DNA of 64,000 bases, from assembly GCF_029784165.1 (NCBI RefSeq), contig NC_073695.1:104960255-105024254 (forward strand), given 5' to 3'. Below are positions 33,186 to 42,864 of this stretch, piece after piece. Within the stretch, counting starts at the first letter, position 1. Every line of letters starts with the position of its first letter. A program made the position numbers and the translations under genes. Origin of the DNA: Wyeomyia smithii (Eukaryota > Arthropoda > Insecta > Diptera > Culicidae). The notes below the pieces were generated by a model. That model was not told the DNA's origin and searched no databases. It saw only the letters and a list, made by a program, of their open reading frames with translations.

Positions 33186-34432
33186 CTGCCGCTCATGGCA
33201 AGTCCGTCCCAATTGCATTTTTATCAATTTTGAGTTTATTTATGGAATCAATTGCTTTTTATATCTACTTTCGATAAAACAAATATTTTTGAATACTTCG
33301 TTCTGAGGAACTATGAAAAAAATAGCAAGTCGGTTTGTGCCATAGCAAAAGTGATCGCAAGTTGGTCCCATTGAAGTGGGTCCCATTGAAAAAAATTTCG
33401 CAATTTAACCCCACAGCCAATAAAGATTATGAAAAATGTGATACTTACCACAGTTTATGGTCTTCAGGTTCAGAATTGGATGTACCAAGTGATATTCGAT
33501 AGGAGGTTTGATTGAACTTTACGCGTTCTACATCGTGTGGCTGTAGCTGATAGTACAATGTTTTCTTCAAGAAAAAGTTTCCACCTGTAGCTTATTTCAG
33601 CTGTTGTTTGTTGACAGTGAACGCTTTAGGTGTGTCCTTGTATTGTTAGTTAAAGCATTCTTTAGTATATACTACTTTTCGTGTTTTATCCGTATTCTAT
33701 GTAAAGACGTTGTTAAGAATTGTTCAATTATTGTCGTAAATTTCGTTTTGAAGAATTTGTCAGTCATATCAAATACTTCGGTACGCTACTCAGCTGTTTT
33801 TTAACTGAGCAAACATTTTCCTGAACTATAGGTGTTCTTTCATATTTGCTTCCACTGCTACGTGGAAGCTGTCCGCCGTCACGAACGTGCGACCGCTCTC
33901 AGGAAAATTAAGAACAAGTTCCTACACCTAAACTGATTTTGAATTTGTCAGTAGTAGTATGTAAAAACAAAAACTAATTTTATTTTGAGCGGCGCAGTTG
34001 GTACATTGTCTAATGCTTCTCACAAAAACTTGTTTAATGAAGCACAAGAGAAGGTCATTTATGAATTGACCAGCGATGGATTCATTTAAAACGCAAGCTA
34101 TAGCACCGCCATCGATTTGCAGTCCTAGTTTGTTTTTCATCACCGGTCGTAGCTGGCTATGGGACTGACTTGCTATCATTCTGGCTACGTACCGTAAAAG
34201 TAATCGCATGTGAGTCCCAGCTTATGATTTTCAACAAATTTCATTCAAATTTCGGTGTGTATGCAAGTTTTATGATGCAAAAGTGTTAGAAATTGCAGTA
34301 CTCAATTCTGTTGATGGTCTTGATTGAAAAAGCACTTGAGTGCAAAATTTCACCTAAAGCGTTTCGATTTTCAATTGATGTTTTCTTGTCAGCACCAAAA
34401 CGCAAATGGGACGGACTTGCTATGAGCGGCAG
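33186..34432. mobile_element. TIR element with CTGCCGCTCATGGC ends (1247 bp), unclassified
   Basis: The ends CTGCCGCTCATGGCAAGTCC and GGACTTGCTATGAGCGGCAG are inverted repeats with one mismatch, extending to about 26 bp. The uninterrupted H1 sequence at 26725 (GTACAATAGTGTGAATAA) shows the host site, so the insertion duplicated AATA (33182-33185 and 34433-34436) or a subset of it. A short target duplication with such ends does not fit hAT, Tc1/mariner or piggyBac. Two frames of 66 and 93 codons (33604-33804 plus; 33928-34209 minus) have no recognised function. Confidence 0.8.
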
Positions 34433-34646
34433 AATAGTGTGAATAATAAAATTACAACTATCTTATTTTGGGAAAAGTCTTAGAAGATTTTCCAATCTAT
34501 TGCTGCAAGAACGAAGGAAATCCATCGAATACTAACCGATTTATTAGCATTTGAAATTGGACATATTTTTCACTTTTTTCGGTTTAAGATTTTCATTTCA
34601 CATCCCTATGTAGCCGAACTTCCTGAGAGAAGTATTCTACTTCAAA

Positions 34647-34763
34647 ACGATTGGATTCCGAATCTGTGAATCCCGCTCTCGTGGAATCATTCAATTTAGA
34701 ACCATCTATGTAGAAGCAGAGGGAGCCTTGATGTAGTTGAAGAAGGTGAAGTATTGCATCTAA
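34647..34763 (-). pseudogene. LINE RNase H segment, piece 1 (N-terminal)
   Basis: The minus strand reads DAILHLLQLHQGSLCFYIDG, then SKLNDSTRAGFTDSESNRF: the first catalytic Asp strand of RNase H with its usual DGSK motif. It stops exactly at the H1 array and resumes at 22983 as SIGRWTTAFQ, which is the expected continuation in RNase H-bearing LINEs. Confidence 0.75.
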
Positions 34764-34830
34764 AAGCCCAAATACACACACGGCGTAATGACGCCTACTC
34801 AATAAAAAAATAGGAGCCGTGGGCCTTAAG
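34757..34830. mobile_element. Degenerate relic of the AGGCCCAAATAC hairpin MITE
   Basis: AAAAGCCCAAATACACACAC and GGCCTTAAGGCTTTT flank a shrunken core; GGCGTAATGACGCC matches the element at 16965-17086. Confidence 0.5.
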
Positions 34831-35098
34831 GCTTTTGATGGACTACTTCTTAGAGTTTAACAAATCACAGACCAATCTTTAGATTTTGCCAAAATAAGCT
34901 TGTGTTATCCTTGGTCTAATTTTTGTTAAATACATCCTAAATACAGGGGGGCAACATTAAAGTGATACAGGTATTCGAGTGCCCCTCGTTGTACTTTTTT
35001 GTCACAGCATGACAAACATCTGAGCATGTTTTGAAATAGTGACTGTTTGTTCGGAATAAATATAGTCAGTTTTCAGTTCCGTTCTCAAAAAAATTGTA

Positions 35099-36440
35099 AT
35101 GGATTCAAATAGAGAACAAATAAGGGTGTTGCACCTGCAAGGATTGTCTAACATCAAAAACATCATATCAAGACTGGTATCTCTGGATCGATCCCATACA
35201 AACGACAAGCGTCAAATCAAACAGCGCACTCCATCTATTGAAGCTTGTTATGAAAGTAGTTGTAATTACATCGCTACAAAGTCATTGCGTGCGTATGTGA
35301 TATGTCAAAATATATGTCAAAATAGTGTCACCGGTGTCAATTTTCAAAGGAAGTCCGAACATTGAAAGAAATTAGATGTTTGATTTAATATCGTAATTAT
35401 TTGATTTAAGCCAAATCACTGCATGAAGTCGATGAACTATATGAGCATCTACATTCTCAACTGCATAAACATCGTTAAAGTAACACAGTGTCTGCGAAAT
35501 GCACAGAAATGCTGCTAGCCAACAATAACTGCAGATGATTGGAGCTGAATGTGTCTTTTAGTCTCAGCTCGTTCGTTGAAAGCTGAAATTCAAAGATTTC
35601 GATTTCAACTGGAAACCCATATACGACAGTGAAAGCGCTGGCTCGGACTCCAGCGGTCATCAAAGCAGTGAAGGGACGTTTCCGGCGAAATCCAGCCCGT
35701 TCGGCAAGAAAAATGGCGTGTGAGATGAACATGAGCCACACTTTGGTGCAAAGTGTTATCAAAAAGAACCTTGGATATTCAGCTTTTGAGAAGCAGCAAA
35801 TTCACGGATTAACTCGTAAAAATATTGCCGACAGGGTTGCTGGATCTTGATTGCTACTGAAGACGCACGCAGGTCACATTATTTTTTCGGACGAAAAGTT
35901 GTTTACTCTGGAGGCAACTTTTAACAAGCAAAATGACCGTGTTCATGAAGCATTTATGGAACCCATAAAAGAGCAGTTGAGTAATATCAAAATGCGTCAG
36001 CTGTGATTGTTTGGGAAGGTATATCGACCAAAGGGAAATTACCATTGCTATTTATTGACAAGGGCGTGAAAATAAACAAGGAGTACTACTTGCAACATGG
36101 TACCAAAGGCCATTTGCATCCTTGCGCTAAAATTCTTTTTTGGGAATAAAGTATTTGCTTTCAACAGGATTCAGCACCAGCGCATAAGGCATTGATCGTT
36201 CAGAAATGGTGTAAGCAGAATTTGCCTTGCTTCATCAGTTTATCTGAATGGCCTGCATCATCACCGGATTTGAACTCACTTCAGTATCTGGGGATACATG
36301 CTAGACAAGTTGAACAACGTGAAGCAGAAATATTAGAAACGTTCAAAAACATTTAAAAACCGTTTGGTAAAGATTTGGGACGAAATGCCGAAGTTGTGCG
36401 TGCGGCTTGCAACGACTTCGAAAAGCGTCTACGGGCCGTG
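35099..36440 (+). pseudogene. Mariner/Tc1-family transposase, inactive
   Basis: N-terminal helix-turn-helix region from 35099 (MDSNREQIRVLHLQGLSNIK), then TPAVIKAVKGRFRRNPARSA (second HTH, about 35648). The catalytic core follows: IIFSDEKLFTLEATF (first Asp, about 35883), FQQDSAPAHKALIVQKW (second Asp, about 36163), and WPASSPDLNSLQYL (about 36250). In DD37D/E transposases the third acidic residue occupies the position after NPL; here it is Gln, so the triad is broken. Many stops and frameshifts are also present. The spacing favours the ITmD37 group. Confidence 0.8.
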
Positions 36441-36858
36441 ATCAAAAACAAAGGTGAAAGATTTTTTTTTTCTTCATCTATAGTTTATTTGACACGGCAC
36501 AAATACAATTCAATGTTTAACGGCGCCAATTATATCTGGTAGCTTACTTTCTAAAGTATCTTAATAACTAAAAGCAAATTTTTTATCCTCGCTGCCGACT
36601 ACGAGCTGAAACTAAATCTAACTTAAAGCTAGAATATTTTGCATTAAAAGCACAGGTTTGCTGTTTGATGGTTTTCATTGCCTTAGGTAAGCAGCATATT
36701 AAATTTGTTCCGCTGCTGGGCCAAGATATTACGGACTGGCATATTGGGTTGTTTCCATCGGGCCTTGAGAGTATCGTGCGGGTCTGATTGCTGTTTCCGG
36801 ATCCGGGGTCTTAACGTGTTCTTGTCGTTTGGTTGGATGTAGGCGGGAGGGGATAGGA

Positions 36859-39800
36859 CTAAACTGGGGCGTGGATGGATTTCAGGAAAACGTATATAAG
36901 GGACATGTAAGATAGGTCACGGCTCGCCAAGACATCACGAACAGGAAAAGCCGGCTGCCTACCTTCAGCCTGCAGGGAAGCTATTAATCTAGACCTGGCG
37001 TCACGGTGTACAGGGCATGACCAAACAACGTGCTCTATGTCGTGATAACCTTCACCACAGGCACAGATACCACTCTCCCCGAGCCCAACACGACGGAGAT
37101 GCGCGTCAAATCTATAGTGATTGGACATAAGCCGGGACATCACGCAAATGAAATCCCGACCTACATCCAACCCCTTGAACCACGGGTTCGTCGATACCTT
37201 GGGGATTATGGAATGTAACCACCTTCCCAGTTCCCCCTTGGTCCAAGAATTTTGCCAACTGATGATCGTATTCTGACGTACAAATGCGAAAAATTCATTA
37301 AAAGCAATTGGTCTTACATAAATATCACCGTTTGTTGCGCCCACCTTAGCCAAAGAGTCCGCTTTCTCATTACCCGGTATCGAGCAGTGAGAAGGGACCC
37401 ACGCTAAGGTAATCTGAGTAGATTTTTCGGATAAAGCACTCAGATGTTCCCGTATTTTCCCCAGGAAATACGGAGAGTGCTTAACATCTTTCATCGATCG
37501 GAGAGCCTCAATGGAACTGAGACTGTCCGTAAAGATGAAATAATGGTCCGTGGGCATTTTTTCGATAATCCCTAGGGTGTCCTGAATTGCAGCTAATTCT
37601 GCGACGTAAACAGAAGCAGGATTATCGAGCTTATGGGAGACGGTTAAATTGTTATTGAAGATACCGAAGCCAGTGGACCCATCAAGAAGTGATCCGTCAG
37701 TGTAGTACATATTGTCGCAGTTGATGTTTCGATATTTATTGGAAAAAATTTTAGGGATCTGCTGCACGCGTAAATGATCCGGGATTCCACGAGTTTCTTC
37801 TATCATGGATGTATCGAAAAACACAGTAGAATCAGAAGTATTTGATAAGTCGACACGATTTGGAATATTCGAAGAAGGGTTAATATTTTGGGACATGTGA
37901 TTGAAATACAATGTCATAAAACGGGTTTGAGAATTAAGTTCGATTAACCTTTCAAAATTTTCAATCACGGGACGGTTCAAGACCTCACATTTGATTAGAA
38001 TACGAGAAGACAGGCTCCAGAAGCGGGTTTTCAATGGTAGTACTCCAGCTAAGATCTCCAAACTCATCGTATGGGTCGATTGCATGCAACCCAAGGCGAT
38101 ACGCAAACAACGATATTGTATTCGCTCCAGTTTGATCAAATGTGTGTTTACTGCGGAGCGGAAGCAGAAACACCCGTACTCAATGACAGACAATATCGTT
38201 GTTTGGTAAAGCCTTATAAGGTCTCCTGGGTGGGCTCCCCACCATTGTCCGGTTATTGTACGAAGAAAATTCACTCTTTGTTGACATTTTTTCATCAGAT
38301 ACCTCACGTGACAACCCCAGGTGCTTTTAGAGTCGAACCAGACACCAAGATATTTGTGTACCAAAACCTGAGAAATCGTTTTACCCATTAATTGTGTTTG
38401 AAGCTGAGCAGGTTCATGCTTCCTAGAAAAAACTACTATCTCAGTCTTCTCCGGAGAGAATTCGATACCTAGCTGTAAAGCCCAAGCAGACAAATTGTCC
38501 AAGGTATCTTGCAATGGTCCTTGCAAATCGGCAGCTTTGGCTCCTGTAACAGAGATTACACTGTCGTCTGCAAGTTGTCTTATCGTGCATGAATTTGCCA
38601 GACATTCGTCGATGTCATTTACATAAAAGTTGTAAAGAAGGGGGCTTAAACATGAGCCCTGGGGAAGACCCATGTAGCTAATGCGAAAAGTTGCCAAATC
38701 GCCGTGCGTAAAATGCATGTGCTTTTCGGACAACAAATTGTGCAAAAAATTGTTCAAAATTGGAGAAAATCCTTGTCGGTGAAGTTTACCCGAAAGAATG
38801 TCAATAGAAACGGAATCAAAAGCCCCCTTAATGTCCAAGAACGCAGACGCCATTTGTTCTTTGCGAGCATACGCCAGCTGAATATCTGTTGAAAGCAACG
38901 CAAGACAATCATTCGTCCCTTTGGCACGGCGGAAGCCAAATTGAGTATCTGATAGTAGACCATTTGATTCGACCCAATGGTCTAAACGACGGAGTATCAT
39001 TTTTTCCATCAATTTCCGGATACAGGATAGCGTTGCAATCGGCCTATAAGAGTTGTGATCAGAAGCTGGTTTCCCCGGTTTTTGGATGGCGATCACCTTC
39101 ACTTGCCTCCAATCCTGCGGTACAATGTTTTGCTCCAGGAACTTATTGAACAAGTTCAACAAGCGCCTCTTGGCATTGCCGGGTAGATTCTTTAACAAGT
39201 TGAATTTGATTCTATCTAACCCAGGCGCGTTATTGTTACAGGACAGGAGGGCAACTGAAAATTCTGCCATCGTAAAAGGTGATTCTATCGCGTCGTGGCC
39301 CGGAGACGTATCGCGAACAATGTTTTGCCCAGGAACAGAGTCCGGACATACTTTCCTGGCAAAATCAAATATCCACCGACTTGAAGACTCCTCGCTTTCG
39401 TTGACCGTTACGCGATTCCGCATTCTTCGGGCTGTGTACCAAAGAGTGCTCATCGATGTCTTCCTCGACGTCTCGTTCACGAACCGACGCCAATATCCGC
39501 GTTTCTTTGCTTTAGCCAAACTTTTAAGCTTGGTATAAAGCTCCGAATACCGTAAATAGTCGCCAGGTATACCTCCCTTCTGGTAGGCCTTAAACGCGTC
39601 GGATCTTTGCGTGTAGACATCGGAGCACTCTTGGTCCCACCACGGAGTGGAAGGCCGTTCTTTGATCGTTACGCCGGGATATTTCTTCGTTTGGGCTTGC
39701 AACGCGGCGTCGAGAATCAAGCCCGCGAGGAGGTTGTATTCTTCAAGTGGTGGATGATGTTGAATCGACTCGACCGCTTTTGAAATCATTTCCTCGTATA

Positions 39801-40566
39801 ACTTCCAATCGACATTCCGTGTGAGGTCATACGGCATGTCAATTGGTCGCATGCGAGTCGACCCGTTATTAATTGAAATAAGAATAGGCAAATGGTCGCT
39901 ACCGTGAGGATCAAGGATTACCTTCCATGTGCAATCCAACCGTAGCGACGTCGAACATAAGGATAGATCCAAAGCGCTTGGGCGCGCTGGAGATTTCGGG
40001 ATACGTGTCATTTCACCGTTGTTTAAAATAGTCATGTCGAAGTCATCGCAAAGGTTATAGATTAAAGAGGAGCGGTTATCATTGTATGGGGAACCCCAAG
40101 CCACGCCATGAGAGTTGAAGTCTCCCAAAATCAAACGTGGCGAGGGAAGAAGTTCTATTAAATCAAAGAGCAGCCGTTGCCCAACCTGTGCTTTGGGAGG
40201 AATATATATTTAGGCAATACAAAGCTCTTTACCTTGTATTGTCATTTGACATGCGACAACTTCGATGCCTGGAATCGAGGGGAGGTTAATACGATAGAAA
40301 GAATAGCACTTTTTAATCCCTAAAAGTACTCCTCCATATGGGGTGTCTCGATCAAGGCGAATAATATTAAAATCATGGAAGTTGAGATCAATATTTGAAG
40401 TAAGCCAAGTTTCACAAAGGGAAAATGCATCGCATTTGTTTTTATTTATTAAAACTTTAAACGAATCAATTTTTGGTAAAATACTTCTACAATTCCACTG
40501 TAAGACAGAGATAGAATCCTTCATATACGCAGTTGAATTAGGCATCGAAGGATACAATCGCTGCAA
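36859..40566 (-). pseudogene. LINE ORF2: endonuclease, reverse transcriptase, RNase H; single in-frame stop
   Basis: One frame of 1236 codons broken only by TAA at 40210-40212. The endonuclease spans that stop (ISVLQWNCRSILPKIDSF, SLCETWL, then ILGDFNSHGVAWGSP and GSDHLPILI). Reverse transcriptase: APGLDRIKFNLLK, YRPIATLSCIRKLMEK, FGFRRAKGTNDCLALL, FLDIKGAFDSVSIDIL, GLPQGSCLSPLLYNFY and RQLADDSVIS (catalytic box LADD). RNase H: YYTDGSLLDGSTGFGIF, VAELAAIQDTL, FTDSLSSIEAL and AWVPSHCSIPGNEKADSLAK. A C-terminal zinc-finger-like CACGEGYHDIEHVVWSCP ends the protein. All catalytic residues that I can judge are present except for the premature stop. Confidence 0.9.
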
Positions 40567-41908
40567 GGAGGGGCCATTGGGCAGTCAACTGCTTCAAAAA
40601 TGATCTAACTGTTGGGAGGAATGCTGTAAGAAAAATTTTAATTGGATCGGGTATATTGAAATTTTCAAAAATCCAGTCCACAATGTCAGAAAATTTCACT
40701 AATCCAGAGTTTGTTTCATCAACTGGATGTGTAAAAGGAACAACTGGGGTTTTAGATGTTCCTGGCAGTGCTGGGAACTCCTTCTGGGACTTTAAATTTG
40801 CAAGCCCAGGAGGAGTTTGCTTCGGTTTTTCCGCAGCACTGTTTGGTTTGTTCGTACTTTTCATTACACTTTGGGAAATCTTAGGACCTTTACGGGGAAG
40901 TTTAGGAGAAGAAACATTTTTCCTCTTCCTAGACTCCCCAGGATTGGCATAAGATGTTCCCGCTGATGAATCGTCAGAATCGGTTTCATCGGAGGGCAAC
41001 AGATCAAAGGGGTTCGATGTTATGGTAGAAGTGGTCACGGTCTTCTTCAGCATCTCAGCGTAAGAACGCTTTGAACGCTCCTTAAGTGACCGCTTGATTT
41101 TATCTCTGCGCTGCATGTACACCGGGTATGTGGAGAGCTCATGCTGGTTTTCCCCACAGTGAATACATTTTTCAGCATTAACACTGCAAGAATCTTCCGC
41201 ATGAGTCTCTCCACACTTGCTACATCGTGCCTTATTGCAGCAGTAGGCGGCTGTGTGGCCTAACTGCTTGCAATTGGTGCAATTCATAACACGGGGTACA
41301 TACAATCGCACAGGTAGACGAACCCGGTCGATCGAGACGTGGCTAGGGAGTGCAGATCCGGCAAACGTAACGCGAAACGAGTCTGACGGAGTGTAAACTT
41401 TTTTACCGCCGACGAGAGACATGGACCGCAATTGCTTACAATCCAAAATCTTCGCCTGTGTTTCGGTATTTTTGAAGCAACCGGTTGCGCTTTTTAGGAT
41501 ACACTCGACAGACAGACTCGAATCGGTTATGACACCGTCGATCTCCACGTCTCGTGCGGGTATGTAAACGCGATACTCGCGTGTGAAGAGCTCAGAGCAA
41601 GCGATAGCATTGGCCTGTGTTAGATCACTGACCACGACACGGAGCTTGTTAGGTCGGACCTTGGAAATTTCGGTCACGGCCTTGTACCCCTTCGTCAGGT
41701 CTTTTGAAATTTGCAGTATGTTTAATCGCTTTGAATTCACTCCTGCCTTTGGACGAAAATAAACAGTATAGCTGCCCTGTTGAGATCCGTCCGGGTAAAG
41801 CCTGGGGCGAGGGGGGACTGGAGAATGAACAGGGGAGGGGGTAACAGAAGGGTCAGGGTCAGGGGGGTTTGAGGATGGTGGCACGGGAGGCGAGGGATCT
41901 ATATCCAT
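40538..41908 (-). CDS. LINE ORF1, 456 codons, three zinc knuckles
   Basis: An intact gag-like RNA-binding protein. It has a Pro/Asp/Ser-rich N-terminus (about residues 1-45), then an RRM-like middle (YTVYFRPKAGVNSKRLNIL to VYIPARDVEIDGVI, about 48-140). CCHC-type knuckles follow: CTNCKQLGHTAAYC, CSKCGETHAEDSC and CIHCGENQHELSTYP (about 212-265). A basic stretch with RSYAEMLKK and a Ser/Pro-rich C-terminus come last. The stop at 40538 lies 28 bp inside the start of ORF2, so the two frames overlap slightly, a usual LINE arrangement. By family knowledge it forms ribonucleoprotein with LINE RNA. Confidence 0.85.
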   Translation of the reverse strand: MDIDPSPPVPPSSNPPDPDPSVTPSPVHSPVPPRPRLYPDGSQQGSYTVYFRPKAGVNSKRLNILQISKDLTKGYKAVTEISKVRPNKLRVVVSDLTQANAIACSELFTREYRVYIPARDVEIDGVITDSSLSVECILKSATGCFKNTETQAKILDCKQLRSMSLVGGKKVYTPSDSFRVTFAGSALPSHVSIDRVRLPVRLYVPRVMNCTNCKQLGHTAAYCCNKARCSKCGETHAEDSCSVNAEKCIHCGENQHELSTYPVYMQRRDKIKRSLKERSKRSYAEMLKKTVTTSTITSNPFDLLPSDETDSDDSSAGTSYANPGESRKRKNVSSPKLPRKGPKISQSVMKSTNKPNSAAEKPKQTPPGLANLKSQKEFPALPGTSKTPVVPFTHPVDETNSGLVKFSDIVDWIFENFNIPDPIKIFLTAFLPTVRSFLKQLTAQWPLLAAIVSFDA

Positions 41909-42359
41909 CGCGCTAAATGTAGCGCGCTAGCGAACTAGCGCCGACAAGAACACGTACCTCTTTACTTCTTCCTTCCAGCAGTGGTTGTCCGATCGTTCGA
42001 AGCTGCACCCAAAGCAGCCAGCAGCACCAGTACAGCAGCACCAATACAGCCACCAGCAGTGAGCCGGGTGTGAGATCACTCAGCACAGCGACACGGACTC
42101 GACTGTCAACTGATGGCCTTGAATAATACACTCTTTTGTTTGGCTATTCGTACACACGGACCGGATTGTAATAGAACGACCACTTTGCACGTCCGTTTCT
42201 GTCGAGTGTTCGACGCGGAATGAAGGTGAAAGATTTGAACTCAACTAAGTACATTGTAATTTCACTACTTATAGATGTTATTGAAATCGATTCCGGAGAG
42301 AAAAAATAACACATGACATAAATAAACTGTATCACTTTCACGGTGCCACCCTGTATTAT

Positions 42360-42506
42360 ACTAAGTTTGAGACCGCAGTTTTTTCTAATAGTTTTGCCGC
42401 AGACTTTGCTGCACATCCATAGAACGTTTATAGTCTTGGTGATTGTTCGTTCGATTTGAGGGTTCTGGTCAAGTATGATTCCCGAATATTTGACTTCAGT
42501 GAATAG
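42360..42506 (-). pseudogene. LINE reverse transcriptase thumb fragment
   Basis: The minus strand reads TEVKYSGIILDQNPQIER, then TITKTINVLWMCSKVCGK, then KNCGLKLS. This resembles the VKYLGVILD...W region after the YADD box of R1/I-type LINEs. No neighbouring part of the same element is found. Confidence 0.6.
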
Positions 42507-42509
42507 AAT

Positions 42510-42690
42510 TGTTTGAGTGACCTCCCAGCTGGTCCGAGGAAGGATGCTGGCCTAACAAGCCAGTCGTCGTATGTTCGAGTCGCGGCTCGGGAGCACTGTA
42601 CACTAAGCGGTTGGCTGCGAAGTCTGTGTATGACAAAACAGATGGTCGAGTTCCGATACGAAATGTAGCACCAAGGCTTTGCTTTGGATA
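42510..42690 (+). mobile_element. tRNA-derived SINE (family S2)
   Basis: The head is tRNA-like: CTGGTCCGAGGAAGGATG (A-box region) and GTATGTTCGAGTCGCGG (B box GGTTCGANNC-like), about 50 bases apart. A non-tRNA body follows (GTACACTAAGCGGTTGGCTG, GAAGTCTGTGTATGACAAAA), which I associate with abundant mosquito SINEs. It lacks a tRNA acceptor stem and 3' CCA context, so it is not a functional tRNA gene. Confidence 0.65.
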
Positions 42691-42864
42691 GCATTATTAA
42701 GTTGCCATTGTTGCCGCAACGTCGAACCACCCTACAATTTTCGATCGAGAGTGGTATAAATGGTTTCCCGCGCGACGAAAGTGCATCGCTACATATTTGG
42801 CGTAGAGCTCCAGCTCTCTCCCTTTCTTCACTACATTGGTTTGTAATAATTCCTATAAAAACCC

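Larger units (their letters stand above)
22984..34646 (-). mobile_element. Tandem array of Helitron-like H1 copies, with nested insertions
   Basis: H1 3'-type ends (AATCACAGGAAGGTTGTG) occur at 22984 and 26943. H1 5'-type ends (GTATTCTACTTC or a variant) occur at 26941, 27838 and 34643. Copy B spans 22984-26941. A compact full copy of about 0.9 kb spans 26943-27838 and abuts copy B head to tail, sharing one A run (CTACTTCAAAAATCACA). A further partial copy runs from about 27840 to 34646, swollen by a Jockey LINE (28976-33019) and a TIR element (33186-34432). The array as a whole interrupts an RNase H gene. TATA and CCAAT motifs recur at about 25415, 26590-26685, 27488-27590 and 33046-33135. 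Confidence 0.65.
36465..42222 (-). mobile_element. Near-intact RNase H-bearing LINE (I-clade-like), 5.76 kb, 14-bp TSD
   Basis: It is flanked by AAGGTGAAAGATTT at 36451-36464 and 42223-42236, exact over 14 bp, in the 3' part of the mariner transposase. The T-rich left edge is the complement of the A-rich tail. It has a complete ORF1 and an ORF2 whose only defect is one TAA. The exact TSD and near-intact frames mean a recent insertion, younger than the mariner. The clade is inferred from RNase H plus the ORF1 knuckles (MosquI-like); Loa is the main alternative. Confidence 0.85.
34944..42353 (+). mobile_element. Mariner-like (DD37D-type) transposon, split by a LINE
   Basis: The terminal repeats CAGGGGGGCAACATTAAAGT (34944) and the reverse complement of the right end (CAGGGTGGCACCGTGAAAGT, ending 42353) continue with GATACA. 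TA flanks both sides (34942-34943 and 42354-42355). Without the LINE insertion (36465-42222 plus TSD) it is about 1.6 kb, a normal size for a Tc1/mariner element. The decayed transposase is described separately. Confidence 0.85.

Noticed and set aside
33928..34209. Weak likeness of the minus-strand frame (LGLQIDGGAIACVLN) to a P4-ATPase segment, suggesting gene capture
   Set aside because: The match is short, other flippase motifs such as GDGANDV are absent, and no search could be run.
42540..42600. tRNA-like sequence with A and B boxes
   Set aside because: There is no acceptor stem pairing and a SINE body follows; it is part of a SINE, not a tRNA gene.
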